Below are positions 48,433 to 59,920 of a stretch of 64,000 bases of DNA, piece by piece. Position 1 is the first letter of the stretch, and each line of letters opens with the position of its first letter. The stretch spans positions 124,001 through 188,000 of the forward strand of contig NZ_ML660170.1 in assembly GCF_007004725.1 (NCBI RefSeq), read 5' to 3'. The stretch is from Aliikangiella coralliicola (lineage in GTDB: Bacteria > Pseudomonadota > Gammaproteobacteria > Enterobacterales > Kangiellaceae). The translations under genes were made by a program, and so were the position numbers. The notes below the pieces were generated by a model that was not told where the DNA came from, searched no databases, and was given only the letters and a program-made list of their open reading frames with translations.

Positions 48433-48546
48433 TTAAAATAGTCTTTCGGCCACCAACATTTTTAATGTTTGGTGTCTTTTGGCGCGTTTTCCTTGCTAGC
48501 TTCTTTTATTTTTCAGTTATTTCAGCAGGTTCACTCAAGCGTTATA

Positions 48547-49257
48547 TTATTCAAATGCCGCAATTTCTTCGTCCGATAAATACCGCCACTCCCCTTCAGC
48601 TAAGCCACTGACATCAATGTCACCAACTTTTTCTCTGTGTAATCGAACCACTCGATTTTCAACTGCACCAATCATTCGTTTTACCTGATGATAACGCCCT
48701 TCATAAAGCGTCATCAACAGCTCTCGCTCACTCACTTTAGCAACATGGCAACTGAGAGTTTTCTTGACATCACTCTTTAAAATCAAACCATTACGTAACC
48801 TTTCTAAAGCACTTTCTGAAATATTCTCAGCTAGCCAAACGCGATAAACTTTTGCACACAGCCGCTTCGGAGAAGTCACCCGGTGAGTCCACTGGCCATC
48901 ATTACTAATTAAAACCAGTCCTGTTGTATCAACATCCAGGCGGCCCGCAAAATGCAAATCTTGAGGAGGAATATCTTTGATTAAGTTGAGCGCACTCGGG
49001 TGAATTTCGTCTTGGGTGGAACAAATAAATCCGTCAGGTTTATGTAACGCGAGGTAGTAATTCCCGGCACCTTTTAACGTCTCATCATCGAGACTAACAA
49101 TATCACTCACATGGGTCTTGCACGCAGGATCAGTGACGATTTGTTCGCTAACTTTAACTCGCCGGTGTTTAATCAAATCTTTTGCCTGGGAGCGCGTTAC
49201 ACCTGCCGCCTGAGCGATGTACTTATCAAGACGCACTGCTTTAATCGCTTTTGCCAC
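48547..49257 (-). CDS. rsuA: 16S rRNA pseudouridine synthase (RsuA family)
   Basis: 236 residues. An N-terminal S4 domain (RLDKYIAQAAGVTRSQAKDL) binds RNA. The catalytic domain has HFAGRLDVDTTGLVLISNDG (GRLD, catalytic Asp) and EGRYHQVKRM. The overall form fits RsuA, which makes pseudouridine 516 of 16S rRNA. GTG start at 49255-49257, nine nt after the moaE stop, so it may be cotranscribed with moaCDE. Confidence 0.88.
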   Translation of the reverse strand: MAKAIKAVRLDKYIAQAAGVTRSQAKDLIKHRRVKVSEQIVTDPACKTHVSDIVSLDDETLKGAGNYYLALHKPDGFICSTQDEIHPSALNLIKDIPPQDLHFAGRLDVDTTGLVLISNDGQWTHRVTSPKRLCAKVYRVWLAENISESALERLRNGLILKSDVKKTLSCHVAKVSERELLMTLYEGRYHQVKRMIGAVENRVVRLHREKVGDIDVSGLAEGEWRYLSDEEIAAFE

Positions 49258-49266
49258 CCGAACAAC

Positions 49267-49728
49267 CTACCAACGTTCAGCTGCTTCAGCGTCGGTCTTT
49301 TTTGCCTCAACCCAAACTTCACGACTACCGTAGTGTTCCTTTTTCCAGAAGGTCGCTTTTTGCTTTAGAAAATCCATAACAAATTCAGCCGCTTCAAAGG
49401 CTTCTTTGCGATGCAAGCCACAAGTACCAACAAACACTATCGGCTCGCCTGGACTCAGATGCCCTACTCGGTGAACCACCATTACTTTATTAAGTTGCCA
49501 GCGTTGATTAGCCTCACCAACAATCTTCGCAAGCTGTGCCTCTGTCATTCCCGGGTAATGCTCAAGGCTCATCGCAGTTAAGCCGTTTTCCTCGGCGGAC
49601 ACTCTCACGGCACCAGTAAAGGTCACCGCAGCGCCGCTCTCCCCTTGATTTAAATGCACCTGACGCGTTAGTTCACCAATATCAAGCGGCTCAGAAGTAA
49701 TGATAATGTTTTCCGGTGAATGACCCAT
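49267..49728 (-). CDS. moaE: Molybdopterin synthase catalytic subunit
   Basis: It transfers sulfur from thiocarboxylated MoaD to precursor Z to form molybdopterin. 153 residues, with GAAVTFTGAVR, ALEHYPGMTE-type (SLEHYPGMTEAQL), VVHRVGHLSPGEPIVFVGT, HRKEAFEAAEFVMDFLK and ATFWKKE, including the active-site Lys in the last motif. It lies 1 nt after the moaD stop, with GGGGG just upstream. Confidence 0.95.
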   Translation of the reverse strand: MGHSPENIIITSEPLDIGELTRQVHLNQGESGAAVTFTGAVRVSAEENGLTAMSLEHYPGMTEAQLAKIVGEANQRWQLNKVMVVHRVGHLSPGEPIVFVGTCGLHRKEAFEAAEFVMDFLKQKATFWKKEHYGSREVWVEAKKTDAEAAERW

Positions 49729-49729
49729 T

Positions 49730-49990
49730 TTATCCCCCGGTTACCGGCGGAAAAAAAGCCACTTCATCATTTTCATTGATTATGCTACTCAATTCCGCCA
49801 TTTCTTGATTCAGCGCAATTTTGATAGTCGAGCCAGGGTTGGCAAATAATTGATGCCAGACATCACCTTTTTGACTCAAAAATTGGCAAAGCTGGCCGAC
49901 CGAAGAACCTTTGTTAATTTCAACTTCTAATTCGTTACAATCTAATAATTCGCGATAATTTGCGAAAAACAATACTTTTACTTTAACCAT
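49730..49990 (-). CDS. moaD: Molybdopterin synthase sulfur-carrier subunit
   Basis: An 86-residue ubiquitin-like sulfur carrier ending in the diagnostic Gly-Gly (FFPPVTGG), whose carboxylate is thiolated. The body VKVLFFANYRELLDCNELEV and INENDEVAFFPP is typical. It lies between moaC and moaE in one transcript. GGGAAG precedes the ATG. Confidence 0.95.
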   Translation of the reverse strand: MVKVKVLFFANYRELLDCNELEVEINKGSSVGQLCQFLSQKGDVWHQLFANPGSTIKIALNQEMAELSSIINENDEVAFFPPVTGG

Positions 49991-50014
49991 ATTCTTCCCA
50001 TTCTCGTTTTCGTT

Positions 50015-50491
50015 TCATTCACGCCGCCAATCACCCGACTTTCCGCCGGTTTTTTGTTCGAGTTGAATCGCCGAGATAACCATATTTTTATCGACCGCTT
50101 TGCACATGTCATAAATCGTTAACGCAGCCACAGAAACCGCAGTCAGTGCTTCCATTTCAACACCGGTTTGGCCACTTAATTTACAGGTAGCAGAAATGCG
50201 TATAGCATTATTTTGCCCATCCGCTTCTAGCTCAACATTGACCGAAGTCAACATTAACGGGTGACACAAAGGAATTAGTTCAGAAGTTTTTTTGGCTGCC
50301 TGAATTCCTGCAATTCGCGCGACAGCCAACACATCACCCTTTTTATGTTCGCCGTGGGTAATCATGCGCAGTGTTTCAGGTTGCATTTCGACATAGCCAG
50401 ATGCAATAGCGACCCGGCTAGAGTGGCCTTTTTCGGTCACGTCGACCATTTGGGCCTCGCCTTTTTCGTTTAAATGAGTAAAATGCGTCAT
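50015..50491 (-). CDS. moaC: Cyclic pyranopterin monophosphate synthase
   Basis: It makes cyclic pyranopterin monophosphate in molybdenum-cofactor synthesis. 158 residues from the ATG at 50489-50491 ([18 protein letters not shown]). An in-frame TTG nine bases upstream is unlikely. Motifs are [55 protein letters not shown] and KSGGKSGDW. First gene of moaC-D-E; moaA and moaB are not here. It is divergent from nudJ across about 30 bp. Confidence 0.94.
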   Translation of the reverse strand: MTHFTHLNEKGEAQMVDVTEKGHSSRVAIASGYVEMQPETLRMITHGEHKKGDVLAVARIAGIQAAKKTSELIPLCHPLMLTSVNVELEADGQNNAIRISATCKLSGQTGVEMEALTAVSVAALTIYDMCKAVDKNMVISAIQLEQKTGGKSGDWRRE

Positions 50492-50524
50492 ATTATTCAA
50501 GTCGTTTTTAAGGAAAATAGTTAA

Positions 50525-51025
50525 ATGGACTCAATCCACGTTACTGTGGCCGCCATTATAAGGCGAAATGATCAATTTTTGTTAGTAAAAGAAAAAGCCA
50601 GCAGCGGTCAAATTGTATTCAATCAACCGGCTGGACATGTAGAGCTTAACGAATCATTAACTGATGCGGTTGTGCGAGAAGTTGCTGAAGAAACCGGATT
50701 AACCTACACTCCAACGGCATTGCTGGGAACTTATTTATTAAGTCCTGCCGCCAATGGTAAAACCTATTTGCGTTTCTGTTTTGTTGGTGATGTCCCCGAT
50801 GAACAGCAGCCGAGCCCGCAGGATAGCGATATTCTCGATAATTGCTGGATGAGCGTTAAGGAAATTGCACTTTTACCCCGAGAAGAGCTGCGCAGTGCCT
50901 TGGTGCTTCAATGTCTTTGTGACTACCAGGAAGGAAAGAGAATTCCACTCGAATCCTTAATGTTTTCTTCCAATGAAGTTGCTTTAGGAGAAAACTGTTT
51001 CAAGTTGCTCAGTAAAATCATCTAA
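50525..51025 (+). CDS. nudJ: NudJ-type Nudix hydrolase
   Basis: 166 residues. The Nudix box is [22 protein letters not shown] (GX5EX7REUXEEXGU, written here as its key residues Gly, Glu, Arg-Glu and Glu-Glu). [20 protein letters not shown] at the start matches NudJ, a thiamin-pyrophosphate/nucleotide pyrophosphatase. It lies directly upstream of mnmA, as in E. coli (nudJ-mnmA-hflD). Confidence 0.9.
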   Translation: MDSIHVTVAAIIRRNDQFLLVKEKASSGQIVFNQPAGHVELNESLTDAVVREVAEETGLTYTPTALLGTYLLSPAANGKTYLRFCFVGDVPDEQQPSPQDSDILDNCWMSVKEIALLPREELRSALVLQCLCDYQEGKRIPLESLMFSSNEVALGENCFKLLSKII

Positions 51026-51080
51026 AGGGTTGCAATCGAAAATTAATAAGGACATACGAATATTAAAGGTTCAATGTTAA

Positions 51081-52220
<1,140 letters not shown>

Positions 52221-52328
52221 TCAGTAACGGTCGATATCGAATATCAATTGAATGAGTTTTAAGCTTAAAATTGGCTAGATGCTGTGAAAACTCAATAACA
52301 TTAATAATCGCTTTATAATCGGACTTTT

Positions 52329-52982
52329 ATGAGTTTTAACGAAAAAATTATTGACCAATGTATTGCTCTTGCCGGGTTAGCCCAATCAGTTAGAGTCGTC
52401 CAAAACCTTGCCTGGAAAGGTCAAACAAGCGAATCGGATTTTAAAGCCGTTATTGCAAGCCTGTTACGAATTGACGCGGTATCTGCTGCTGGAGTTTATA
52501 ATGGTTCTTTTGAAGTGAGTAGCGGATTAAGAATACTCAATCAGCAACTTGATCCGCAGCACCGAGATAAAGACCCAGAGTTCGTAAATTTGGCGATTAA
52601 TGTCATGTCTCTGCAAACTCAGCTGGATCGCAACCAGAAACTCATGGACGTTTTAACTCAGCGGATCCAACAGCTCTCAACAGAATATTCAGATCAGGCT
52701 TTTTATAGTGAAGAAGGATTGTTTGCGGATCTGGTTAATGGTTGTTCTGAAACTTATAAACAGACGCTCTCGCGTTTGCCTAATCGTATTCAGGTCAAAG
52801 GAGAGCCCAAATTTTTAAAAATCCCTGAGAATCAGGCCAGAGTGAGAGCGGCTCTTCTCGCCGCCATCAGAGCTTGCTTTCTGTGGCGCCAATCAGGTGG
52901 CTCCCGCTGGCATTTTCTGTTCAGGAAAAAACAGCTACTTGAAGGGATCCGACACCTGATCGCTTCACCAGTCAAAGAATAA
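52329..52982 (+). CDS. hflD: High-frequency lysogenization protein HflD homologue
   Basis: A 217-residue mostly helical protein. DQCIALAGLAQSVRVVQNLAW at the N-terminus and KGEPKFLKIPENQARVRAALLAAIRAC-type C-terminal pattern (RVRAALLAAIRACFLWRQSGG) are HflD hallmarks. In E. coli it affects lambda CII stability; its housekeeping role is uncertain. It follows mnmA as in E. coli, but purB is not next. A TATAAT only 10 nt upstream of the ATG suggests a possible leaderless transcript. Confidence 0.92.
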   Translation: MSFNEKIIDQCIALAGLAQSVRVVQNLAWKGQTSESDFKAVIASLLRIDAVSAAGVYNGSFEVSSGLRILNQQLDPQHRDKDPEFVNLAINVMSLQTQLDRNQKLMDVLTQRIQQLSTEYSDQAFYSEEGLFADLVNGCSETYKQTLSRLPNRIQVKGEPKFLKIPENQARVRAALLAAIRACFLWRQSGGSRWHFLFRKKQLLEGIRHLIASPVKE

Positions 52983-53145
52983 GTGTTCAGGGGTTATCAA
53001 TGCCTTAGAGTCACGCCGCTGCATGATTCAGGCATTTCAATCGGTTGGCTTTGCTAAAACTCTTAAAATTCAATATTCAACTCCTATTTTTCGTTCAGAT
53101 TTAAGCGAGAATTTCACCTATACTATTAGATAGAATGGCGAATTA

Positions 53146-54114
53146 ATGGTGTATGGCGTGCCGGAAGAGCGACAAACAGATATCCGAGAAGCGGGCTTAA
53201 AATCAAGGACTGCAATGGCCTGGTTGAGAGACCATCACTTACCTGCTGAACCAATCTGTTATACCGTCGCTTACGAATATCTTTTTACCGAAAACTCAGA
53301 GCTTAAGCAAAATGTCGATTCTCTCGACCTTTCATCCGAAGATTACAAACACTCTCTGGAAAAAATCTATAAAGAAAACATCCTTAACAGGCGTTACTCT
53401 AACCTCTCCATGTCTGGTGAAAATGTTCACGAGTATGTTTCAGAGATACTTGCATTACTGGTCGATTCTCAAGAAGAACTAGGAGATATGTCTAAAGTAG
53501 TCGACAAAGTTAAATCGCATTTTTCAAACGAATCCAATTCCCACACAGAAACAGAGACCGAAAAAAATGGGTCTGAAAAAATAGAAACTAAAAGTAAAGT
53601 TAAAAGCGCCATTGCCAAGGAAGTAGCCTCAAGGGACGAATTAACCCAGGCTCTAGATAAGAAAGGACTTATTGTGGCAATAAAAGAAGCATTCACCGAG
53701 AGCAAAAATTTTCCGATGTCGATACTGCGAATTGATATCGATCATTTTAAGTTATTTAATAATACTAATGGAAAAATGATGGGGGATGCAGTGCTCAAAA
53801 ATCTGTTCAAATCTTTGTCTAGCCACTTGAAAGAAGCCGATATTATTTCGAGGTTCGAAGAAGATGAGTTTATTGTGGTTCTCCTACAGACAACAATCAA
53901 TGATGGTGTTTCCTTAGCCGATGAATTACGTAAGAAAATTTCAGGCCTTTCGCTCAAGAAAAAAGGTAGCCTGTCCCCTGTTCATTTTACCATTTCAGTG
54001 GGCGTAGCAGAATTTAGCGGAAAAGGCTCGTTTGATCTCTCAATGGACAAAGCCAAAAAAGCACTTTTTCGTTCTAAAGATCTTGGTCGAAACTGTGTTA
54101 ATCTAGAAAAATAA
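53146..54114 (+). CDS. Degenerate GGDEF-domain protein
   Basis: 322 residues, no membrane segment. An N-terminal helical domain (about 1-125; AWLRDHHLPAEPICYTVAYEYL is a known partner of GGDEF domains), a polar linker (125-160) and a C-terminal GGDEF fold (163-320: LRIDIDHFKLFNNTNG, GDAVLKNLF, SVGVAEFSG). The signature is EEDEF at residues 238-242 instead of GGDEF, and the I-site Arg is replaced (KEAD). Diguanylate cyclase activity is therefore doubtful; it may bind c-di-GMP, GTP or a partner. Confidence 0.82.
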   Translation: MVYGVPEERQTDIREAGLKSRTAMAWLRDHHLPAEPICYTVAYEYLFTENSELKQNVDSLDLSSEDYKHSLEKIYKENILNRRYSNLSMSGENVHEYVSEILALLVDSQEELGDMSKVVDKVKSHFSNESNSHTETETEKNGSEKIETKSKVKSAIAKEVASRDELTQALDKKGLIVAIKEAFTESKNFPMSILRIDIDHFKLFNNTNGKMMGDAVLKNLFKSLSSHLKEADIISRFEEDEFIVVLLQTTINDGVSLADELRKKISGLSLKKKGSLSPVHFTISVGVAEFSGKGSFDLSMDKAKKALFRSKDLGRNCVNLEK

Positions 54115-54182
54115 TTTCACTGATTGAATGACAACTGGCAAACGAACACAGCTGCCAGTTCTGCTAAATCTATCCCAACATA

Positions 54183-54488
54183 ATGCAACTAAAAAGTATG
54201 AAAAAGCCTGACTATTTTTCTTATGCTATCAGAGCACTGTTAGCGATGGCAGCGACGGTTTTAACGCTTAACTTTGCCTGTGCAAATGGTGCAGGCGTAA
54301 AAATACTAAATTGGTTTGGGCTTGTCGCAAATAGCGATATTGATTCTAGAACTAGCATCATGGAAGGGGTCAATTTAATGCAATGGGTAATCATTGCAGT
54401 CATTGGAACAGGGCTGGCTATTAGTTGCTATTTCTTTGTCAGAGGTGTCATTGGTGCGCGAAATAGAAAACAAAAAGGCGTAACCTGA
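54183..54488 (+). CDS. Small membrane protein of unknown function
   Basis: 101 residues with two hydrophobic segments (about 15-35, possibly a signal sequence, and 65-87: MQWVIIAVIGTGLAISCYFF). The C-terminus is basic (RGVIGARNRKQKG). I do not recognise it. It lies between a GGDEF gene and prpD, and the gene end overlaps a short terminator hairpin. Confidence 0.5.
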   Translation: MQLKSMKKPDYFSYAIRALLAMAATVLTLNFACANGAGVKILNWFGLVANSDIDSRTSIMEGVNLMQWVIIAVIGTGLAISCYFFVRGVIGARNRKQKGVT

Positions 54489-54497
54489 CGCCCTTTT
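54472..54497 (+). terminator. Small terminator hairpin
   Basis: GGCGT (54477-54481), loop AACCTG and ACGCC (54488-54492), followed by CTTTT. It overlaps the last codons of the small membrane-protein gene. Confidence 0.5.
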
Positions 54498-54518
54498 ATC
54501 AGTTTTAATAATCATAAT

Positions 54519-55964
54519 CTAGATCACTAACAGATCCATAAACTCATTCACAGGTAAGTTTTCAAAAACTTCCTTATTGTCGCATAACTCAACGATCTCA
54601 TTCGCATGCTTGTCTGGGAAACGAGTTCTAACATTACGGTCAAACTTGGCGCGCAATACTGGAATGCCTTCTTCACGGCGAAACTTATGTCCGATGGGAT
54701 ACTCAACCTCAATTTTTTTCGTTGACGAACCATCGGTAAAGAAAATCTCTATCGCGTTAGCGATACTGCGCTTCTCAGTATCAAGGTAGTCTTCACTGTA
54801 ACGCTTATCTTCTCTCACAATCATCTTTTCGCGCAAAGCATCAATTCTCGGATCCATAGCAACATTATCTTCATAATGATCAGCTTCCAGGTTACCAAAA
54901 ATCAAACCAACAGCGACCATATATTGTAAACAGTGATCACGATCAGCCGGATTATGTAACTCACCTTGTTTATTGATAATTCGAATGGCTGATTCATTGG
55001 TGCTCAGTTCGATTCGATCAATATCGTCCAGTCGTTCGACTACTTGAGAATGAAGTTTTACTGCACACTCAACAGCCGTCTGAGCGTGAAACTCCGCCGG
55101 GAAAGAAATTTTAAATAACACACTATCCATAACGTATTCGCCAAAGGATCGCTGGAATTTAAATTCGCGGCCCCCAAACGACACATCATAAAACCCCCAA
55201 GTTTTTGCACTTAATGCGCTCGGGTAGCCCATTTCACCGCTCATTGTAATCAGTGCCAAACGAACAGCACGGCTGGTGGCATCACCGGCTGCCCAAGATT
55301 TTCTCGAACCGGTATTTGGTGAATGACGATAGGTTCGTAAACTTTGGCCATCGACCAGCGCCTGTGAAACAGCGTCCATGATTTCTTCCTGATCACCACC
55401 CAACATTTGAGTAACAACAGCAGTAGATGCTAATTTTACCAATATCACGTGATCTAGACCGACACGATTAAAGCTATTTTCAAGCGCCATAACGCCTTGA
55501 ATTTCGTGCGCTTTAATCATGCCTTCTAACACTTCTTTCATCGTTAAGGGTTCATAGCCACTGGCTAATCTTTGACGTGATATATAGTCAGCAATTGCCA
55601 GAATTCCCCCAATGTTATCAGAAGGATGCCCCCACTCTGCCGCAAGCCAGGTGTCGTTAAAATCCAGCCAACGAATAATACAGCCTATGTCGAACGCAGC
55701 CTTTATCGGATCCATTTCAAATTGAGTGCCGGGAACTCTCGCCCCTCCGGGCACTAATGTGCCTGAAACGATTGGACCAAGATGCTTAGTACATTCTGGA
55801 TAGCGTAACGCTAGTAGACCGCAGCCCAATGAGTCCATCAAACAGTAACGGGCGACATCAAAAACATAATCACTTTTAACAACATACTCGGTGACATATT
55901 CAGCGATATCCCTGATCGGCTGATCATAATCAGGTTTAATGTTCAGCTCTGCATTTGCACTCAT
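54519..55964 (-). CDS. prpD: 2-methylcitrate dehydratase
   Basis: It dehydrates 2-methylcitrate to 2-methyl-cis-aconitate in propionate catabolism. 481 residues. The MmgE/PrpD-family pattern is clear: [58 protein letters not shown], and [16 protein letters not shown]. The ATG has GGAG at good spacing. It is last in the minus-strand prpB-prpC-prpD order, separated from prpC by about 190 bp. Confidence 0.93.
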   Translation of the reverse strand: MSANAELNIKPDYDQPIRDIAEYVTEYVVKSDYVFDVARYCLMDSLGCGLLALRYPECTKHLGPIVSGTLVPGGARVPGTQFEMDPIKAAFDIGCIIRWLDFNDTWLAAEWGHPSDNIGGILAIADYISRQRLASGYEPLTMKEVLEGMIKAHEIQGVMALENSFNRVGLDHVILVKLASTAVVTQMLGGDQEEIMDAVSQALVDGQSLRTYRHSPNTGSRKSWAAGDATSRAVRLALITMSGEMGYPSALSAKTWGFYDVSFGGREFKFQRSFGEYVMDSVLFKISFPAEFHAQTAVECAVKLHSQVVERLDDIDRIELSTNESAIRIINKQGELHNPADRDHCLQYMVAVGLIFGNLEADHYEDNVAMDPRIDALREKMIVREDKRYSEDYLDTEKRSIANAIEIFFTDGSSTKKIEVEYPIGHKFRREEGIPVLRAKFDRNVRTRFPDKHANEIVELCDNKEVFENLPVNEFMDLLVI

Positions 55965-56035
55965 TTAGTGACTCCGATAAAAATAATGAAAAATAGCGTC
56001 TTTCTGAATTAGGATCAGGACCGCTAAAAACAGAA

Positions 56036-56068
56036 AATGGAAAGATATAATAAATACCTTTCCATTTC
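56036..56068 (-). terminator. Stem-loop between prpC and prpD
   Basis: AAATGGAAAG (56036-56045) pairs with CTTTCCATTT (56059-56068) around a 13-nt loop. On the minus strand it is followed by a T-rich stretch (TCTGTTTTT). It could partially terminate or attenuate transcription from prpC into prpD, or protect the prpBC message. Confidence 0.45.
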
Positions 56069-56154
56069 ATCGCAGCTATTTTTTTGCTGAATTCGGCTAT
56101 CTCAAAATTATTAAATCAAAATCAATAACTCATAAACAGGATAGCACTCTCTAT

Positions 56155-57330
56155 TTATCTTTCTTCTATTGATACCCAGGGACGCTCATCTGGACCAGTG
56201 TAGTTCGCGCTCGGACGGATAATTTTTCCATCAACTCGCTGCTCCATAATGTGAGCCGCCCAACCAGTAATTCGAGACATCACGAAAATAGGAGTAAACA
56301 TTGCAGTTGGAATACCCATCATGTGATAGGAAACGGCCGAAAACCAGTCCAGGTTAGGGAACATTTTCTTCTCATTCCACATTACAGATTCTAATCGTTC
56401 CGCAACGCTAAACAGATTTAAATCACCTTGAGTTTCAGATAATTCTTTAGCTACTTTTTTAATCACTTCGTTACGTGGATCAGAAACCGTGTAAACAGGA
56501 TGACCAAAACCAATGACTATTTCCTTACGTGCAATTCGTTCTTTAATATCTGCTTCTGCTTCGTCCGGCGTGGCGTAGCGCTTCTGAATTTCTAGTGCCA
56601 CTTCATTAGCGCCACCATGCTTAGGTCCACGCAACGCACCGATTGCACCGCTGACCGCAGAATACATATCAGCACCTGTCCCGGCAATCACTCGGCTGGT
56701 AAAGGTAGACGCGTTAAATTCATGTTCGGCATACAGGATCAGCGACGTATGCATTGCCCGCTCCCACTGCTCACTTGGCTTTTCACCATGTAACAGATTC
56801 AGGAAATGCGCGCCGATAGAATCATCATCGGTCTCAACATCAATACACTTGCCGTTATGACTATAGTGATACCAGTAAAGCAACATTGAACCAAAAGATG
56901 CCAACAAGCGGTCAGAAATATCACGTGCGTCCGCCGGTGCTTGCTCATCTTTTTCTGGTAAAACGGTTCCAAGCACAGAACAACCAGTCCGTAAAACATC
57001 CATTGGATGAGCTGCCGCAGGAATTGACTCTAGCACTTCCTGGACAACTGTTGGTAGTCCACGCAAAGACTTCAGCTTGCGCTTATAGTTAGCCAACTCG
57101 GCTCTATTAGGAAGCCGACCGTGAATTAATAAGTGCGCTATTTCTTCAAACTCTGCTGTTTCAGCAAATTCCAGAATATCGTATCCACGATAAGCAAGAT
57201 CATTTCCGGTTCGACCGACTGTGCACAATTCGGTGTTACCCGCCGGCACACCTGACAGCGCTACCGACTTTTTCGGTTTTGGTAGTACAGATTCAGATTT
57301 AGATGTGTCTTGGTTTGACAAATCGCTCAT
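56155..57330 (-). CDS. prpC: 2-methylcitrate synthase
   Basis: It joins propionyl-CoA and oxaloacetate. 391 residues, a short citrate-synthase-family member. [19 protein letters not shown] with catalytic His, [15 protein letters not shown] and [14 protein letters not shown] fit PrpC rather than GltA, which here is at 4644. The gene begins two nt after the prpB stop, with AAGGAG at the junction. Confidence 0.94.
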   Translation of the reverse strand: MSDLSNQDTSKSESVLPKPKKSVALSGVPAGNTELCTVGRTGNDLAYRGYDILEFAETAEFEEIAHLLIHGRLPNRAELANYKRKLKSLRGLPTVVQEVLESIPAAAHPMDVLRTGCSVLGTVLPEKDEQAPADARDISDRLLASFGSMLLYWYHYSHNGKCIDVETDDDSIGAHFLNLLHGEKPSEQWERAMHTSLILYAEHEFNASTFTSRVIAGTGADMYSAVSGAIGALRGPKHGGANEVALEIQKRYATPDEAEADIKERIARKEIVIGFGHPVYTVSDPRNEVIKKVAKELSETQGDLNLFSVAERLESVMWNEKKMFPNLDWFSAVSYHMMGIPTAMFTPIFVMSRITGWAAHIMEQRVDGKIIRPSANYTGPDERPWVSIEER

Positions 57331-57332
57331 GC

Positions 57333-58223
57333 TTACTTCTCCTTATTGTTAGCAAAAAGTTGATCCAGTTTTTGCTCATATTGGTGATAGTTAAGATAGT
57401 TGTACAATTCATCCCGAGTTTGCATTATTTCTACAACATCGCGTTGATGTCCGTCATTAATTAACGCTTGATAAAAAGTTTCAGCGCCTTTATTCATTGC
57501 TCGATAAGCACCGCAACAATAAAGCACAATATCAACGCCGACTTCCGCAAGTTCAGGCGTTGAAAAAAGTGGCGTTTGGCCAAACTCGGTAATATTCGCC
57601 AAGATTGGCGCATTAACTGCATCGCTAATTTGTTGGTACTGTGCCAATTCAGATACTGCTTCAGGGAAAATCATGTCAGCACCTGCTTCAATGCATGCAT
57701 TAGCGCGATCAATAGCCGCCTGAATGCCATCAGTCGCCAACGCATCAGTTCGAGCCATAATGACAAAACTGTCATCTGTTCGCGCGTCAACAGCGGACTT
57801 AATTCGATCAACCATTTCAGGCAAACTAACGATTTCTTTACCAGGTCGATGGCCACACCGTTTGGCGGCAACTTGGTCTTCGATATGACAACCGGCAGCT
57901 CCAAACTTGGTCAACGAGCGAATTGTGCGTGCAATGTTAAATGCGCCACCAAAACCGGTGTCCGCATCAACCATTAACGGTAAATCACAAACATCGGTAA
58001 TTCGCCTGACATCGGTGAGGACATCGTCGATCGTGCTAATACCTAAGTCAGGTATTCCGAGTGAATTAGCTGCGACCCCGCCGCCAGACAAATAAATTGC
58101 TTTATGACCAGCCTGTTTAGCCATATGAGCTGTAAACGCGTTAATTGTCCCGACAAGTTGAAGTGGACTACTGTCGGCAACAGCTTGCCGAAAACGAGCA
58201 CCTGGAGTTTGCTTTTCAGTCAT
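57333..58223 (-). CDS. prpB: 2-methylisocitrate lyase
   Basis: It cleaves 2-methylisocitrate to pyruvate and succinate, the last step of the methylcitrate cycle. 296 residues. Hallmarks are [42 protein letters not shown] and the active-site [12 protein letters not shown]. It is first in prpB-C-D. No PrpR regulator or AcnD/PrpF is visible in the window. Confidence 0.95.
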   Translation of the reverse strand: MTEKQTPGARFRQAVADSSPLQLVGTINAFTAHMAKQAGHKAIYLSGGGVAANSLGIPDLGISTIDDVLTDVRRITDVCDLPLMVDADTGFGGAFNIARTIRSLTKFGAAGCHIEDQVAAKRCGHRPGKEIVSLPEMVDRIKSAVDARTDDSFVIMARTDALATDGIQAAIDRANACIEAGADMIFPEAVSELAQYQQISDAVNAPILANITEFGQTPLFSTPELAEVGVDIVLYCCGAYRAMNKGAETFYQALINDGHQRDVVEIMQTRDELYNYLNYHQYEQKLDQLFANNKEK

Positions 58224-58393
58224 TGTCTAAACCTGTTCAAATAGTGTGATAAAAATAAATGTAATTACCGGCAACAGAGGCCTGGTAAAGTCTTTCCCTT
58301 GTTAATTAAACTCTGTTAAGCGCCAACTCACTATTAGACTTTGGTATCAACCGGCTAATAATGAGTTAACGAATGCTGATTAATTATCGAGAA

Positions 58394-59920
58394 TTAACCA
58401 GCTTCCTGAATTTTGACTTTCCATATTTGCGGGCCTGTTTTATGTACTGAATCGCCATTAGTATCAACAGCGACAGTGACAGGCATATCTTGAACTTCAA
58501 ATTCGTAGATGGCTTCCATTCCTAACTCTTCAAAGGCAACGACACGAGATTGTTTGATTGCTTTCGAAACAAGAAAAGCAGCACCACCAACGGCCATCAG
58601 ATAAACTGATTTGTTTTTCTTGATAGATGCCAACGCCGCATCACCTCTTTCGGCTTTACCGATCATTCCCATCAGACCGAGACCGCCTTCCGATTTGTCA
58701 TTGAGCATCATGTCTGAATACTTATCCATTCTGGTTGAAGTTGTCGGGCCTGCCGGACCCACCACTTCGTCACCAACCGGGTCAACCGGTCCTACGTAAT
58801 AAATAAACCGACCTTCAAAATCGACGCCTTCAGGTAAGCTCTCGCCTTGGTCGAGTATATCTTTAATCTTTTTGTGAGCAGCGTCGCGACCAGTCAATAT
58901 CTTGCCGGATAGCAACAAAGTATCTCCAGGTTGCCATGACTCTATTTCTTGTTGAGTGATGTTGTCCAAGTTGACTTTCTTAACACTGTCACTTGCTTCT
59001 TGGGTAATCACGGGCCAATCTTCCAAACTTGGCGCTTCAACAAAGCTCGGGCCGTTTCCGTCGAGCACAAAATGGGCGTGTCGTGTCGCGGCGCAATTTG
59101 GAATCATCGCGATAGGCAATGACGCAGCATGCGTTGGACAATCATTAATCTTAATATCGAGAACAGTTGTTAAACCACCAAGACCTTGCGCGCCAATACC
59201 GAGCTGATTCACTTTTTCGTATAATTCAAGGCGTAGCTTCTCAACCGGGGTTTCCGCGCCTCTTTCAATCAGTTCATGGATGTCGATCGGGTCCATTAAA
59301 GACTCTTTAGCCAACACCATCGCTTTTTCTGCGGTTCCACCAATCCCTAAACCCAGCATCCCTGGCGGACACCAGCCTGCGCCCATTGTAGGAACAGTTT
59401 TCAGTACCCAGTCAACAATAGAATCATTCGGGTTTAACATCACAAACTTAGATTTGTTTTCAGAACCACCACCTTTTGCAGCAACAGTAACATCGACAGT
59501 GTTTCCTGAAACCATTTTGACATGCACAACAGCAGGCGTATTGTCCTTGGTATTTTTACGTGGCCCGACCGGGTTTGCGACAATGGAAGCACGGAGTGGA
59601 TTATCTTCGCTCAGATAAGCGCGCCTCACACCTTCATCAACCATCTGCTGTACCGTTAAATCAGAATCCCATTGAACACCCATTCCAATTTTGACGAATA
59701 CAGTGACAATCCCGGTATCCTGGCAAATTGGCCTTTTTCCTTCCGCACACATGCGAGAATTGATCAGCATTTGAGCCATAGCGTCTCTAGCTGCAGGGTT
59801 TTGTTCTTTCTGGTAAGCGCTATAAAGCGAATCGATAAAATCTTTGGGGTGGTAATAGGAAATATATTGGAGCGCACTTTCTACGCTATCAATAAAGTCA
59901 GTTTTATTAATGACCGTCAT
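58394..59920 (-). CDS. fumA: Fumarate hydratase, class I (iron-sulfur)
   Basis: It hydrates fumarate to malate. 508 residues, normal for class I. Cluster-binding Cys are visible in RPICQDTG, AGWCPPGM and IPNCAATRHAHF. The C-terminal GPTTSTRMDKYSD and AVGGAAFLVSKAIK belong to the beta-type domain. AGGAG precedes the ATG. It is upstream of prpB by 170 bp and may or may not be cotranscribed. The methylcitrate pathway feeds succinate, hence fumarate, to it. The symbol fumA is by class, not a proven orthology. Confidence 0.95.
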   Translation of the reverse strand: MTVINKTDFIDSVESALQYISYYHPKDFIDSLYSAYQKEQNPAARDAMAQMLINSRMCAEGKRPICQDTGIVTVFVKIGMGVQWDSDLTVQQMVDEGVRRAYLSEDNPLRASIVANPVGPRKNTKDNTPAVVHVKMVSGNTVDVTVAAKGGGSENKSKFVMLNPNDSIVDWVLKTVPTMGAGWCPPGMLGLGIGGTAEKAMVLAKESLMDPIDIHELIERGAETPVEKLRLELYEKVNQLGIGAQGLGGLTTVLDIKINDCPTHAASLPIAMIPNCAATRHAHFVLDGNGPSFVEAPSLEDWPVITQEASDSVKKVNLDNITQQEIESWQPGDTLLLSGKILTGRDAAHKKIKDILDQGESLPEGVDFEGRFIYYVGPVDPVGDEVVGPAGPTTSTRMDKYSDMMLNDKSEGGLGLMGMIGKAERGDAALASIKKNKSVYLMAVGGAAFLVSKAIKQSRVVAFEELGMEAIYEFEVQDMPVTVAVDTNGDSVHKTGPQIWKVKIQEAG

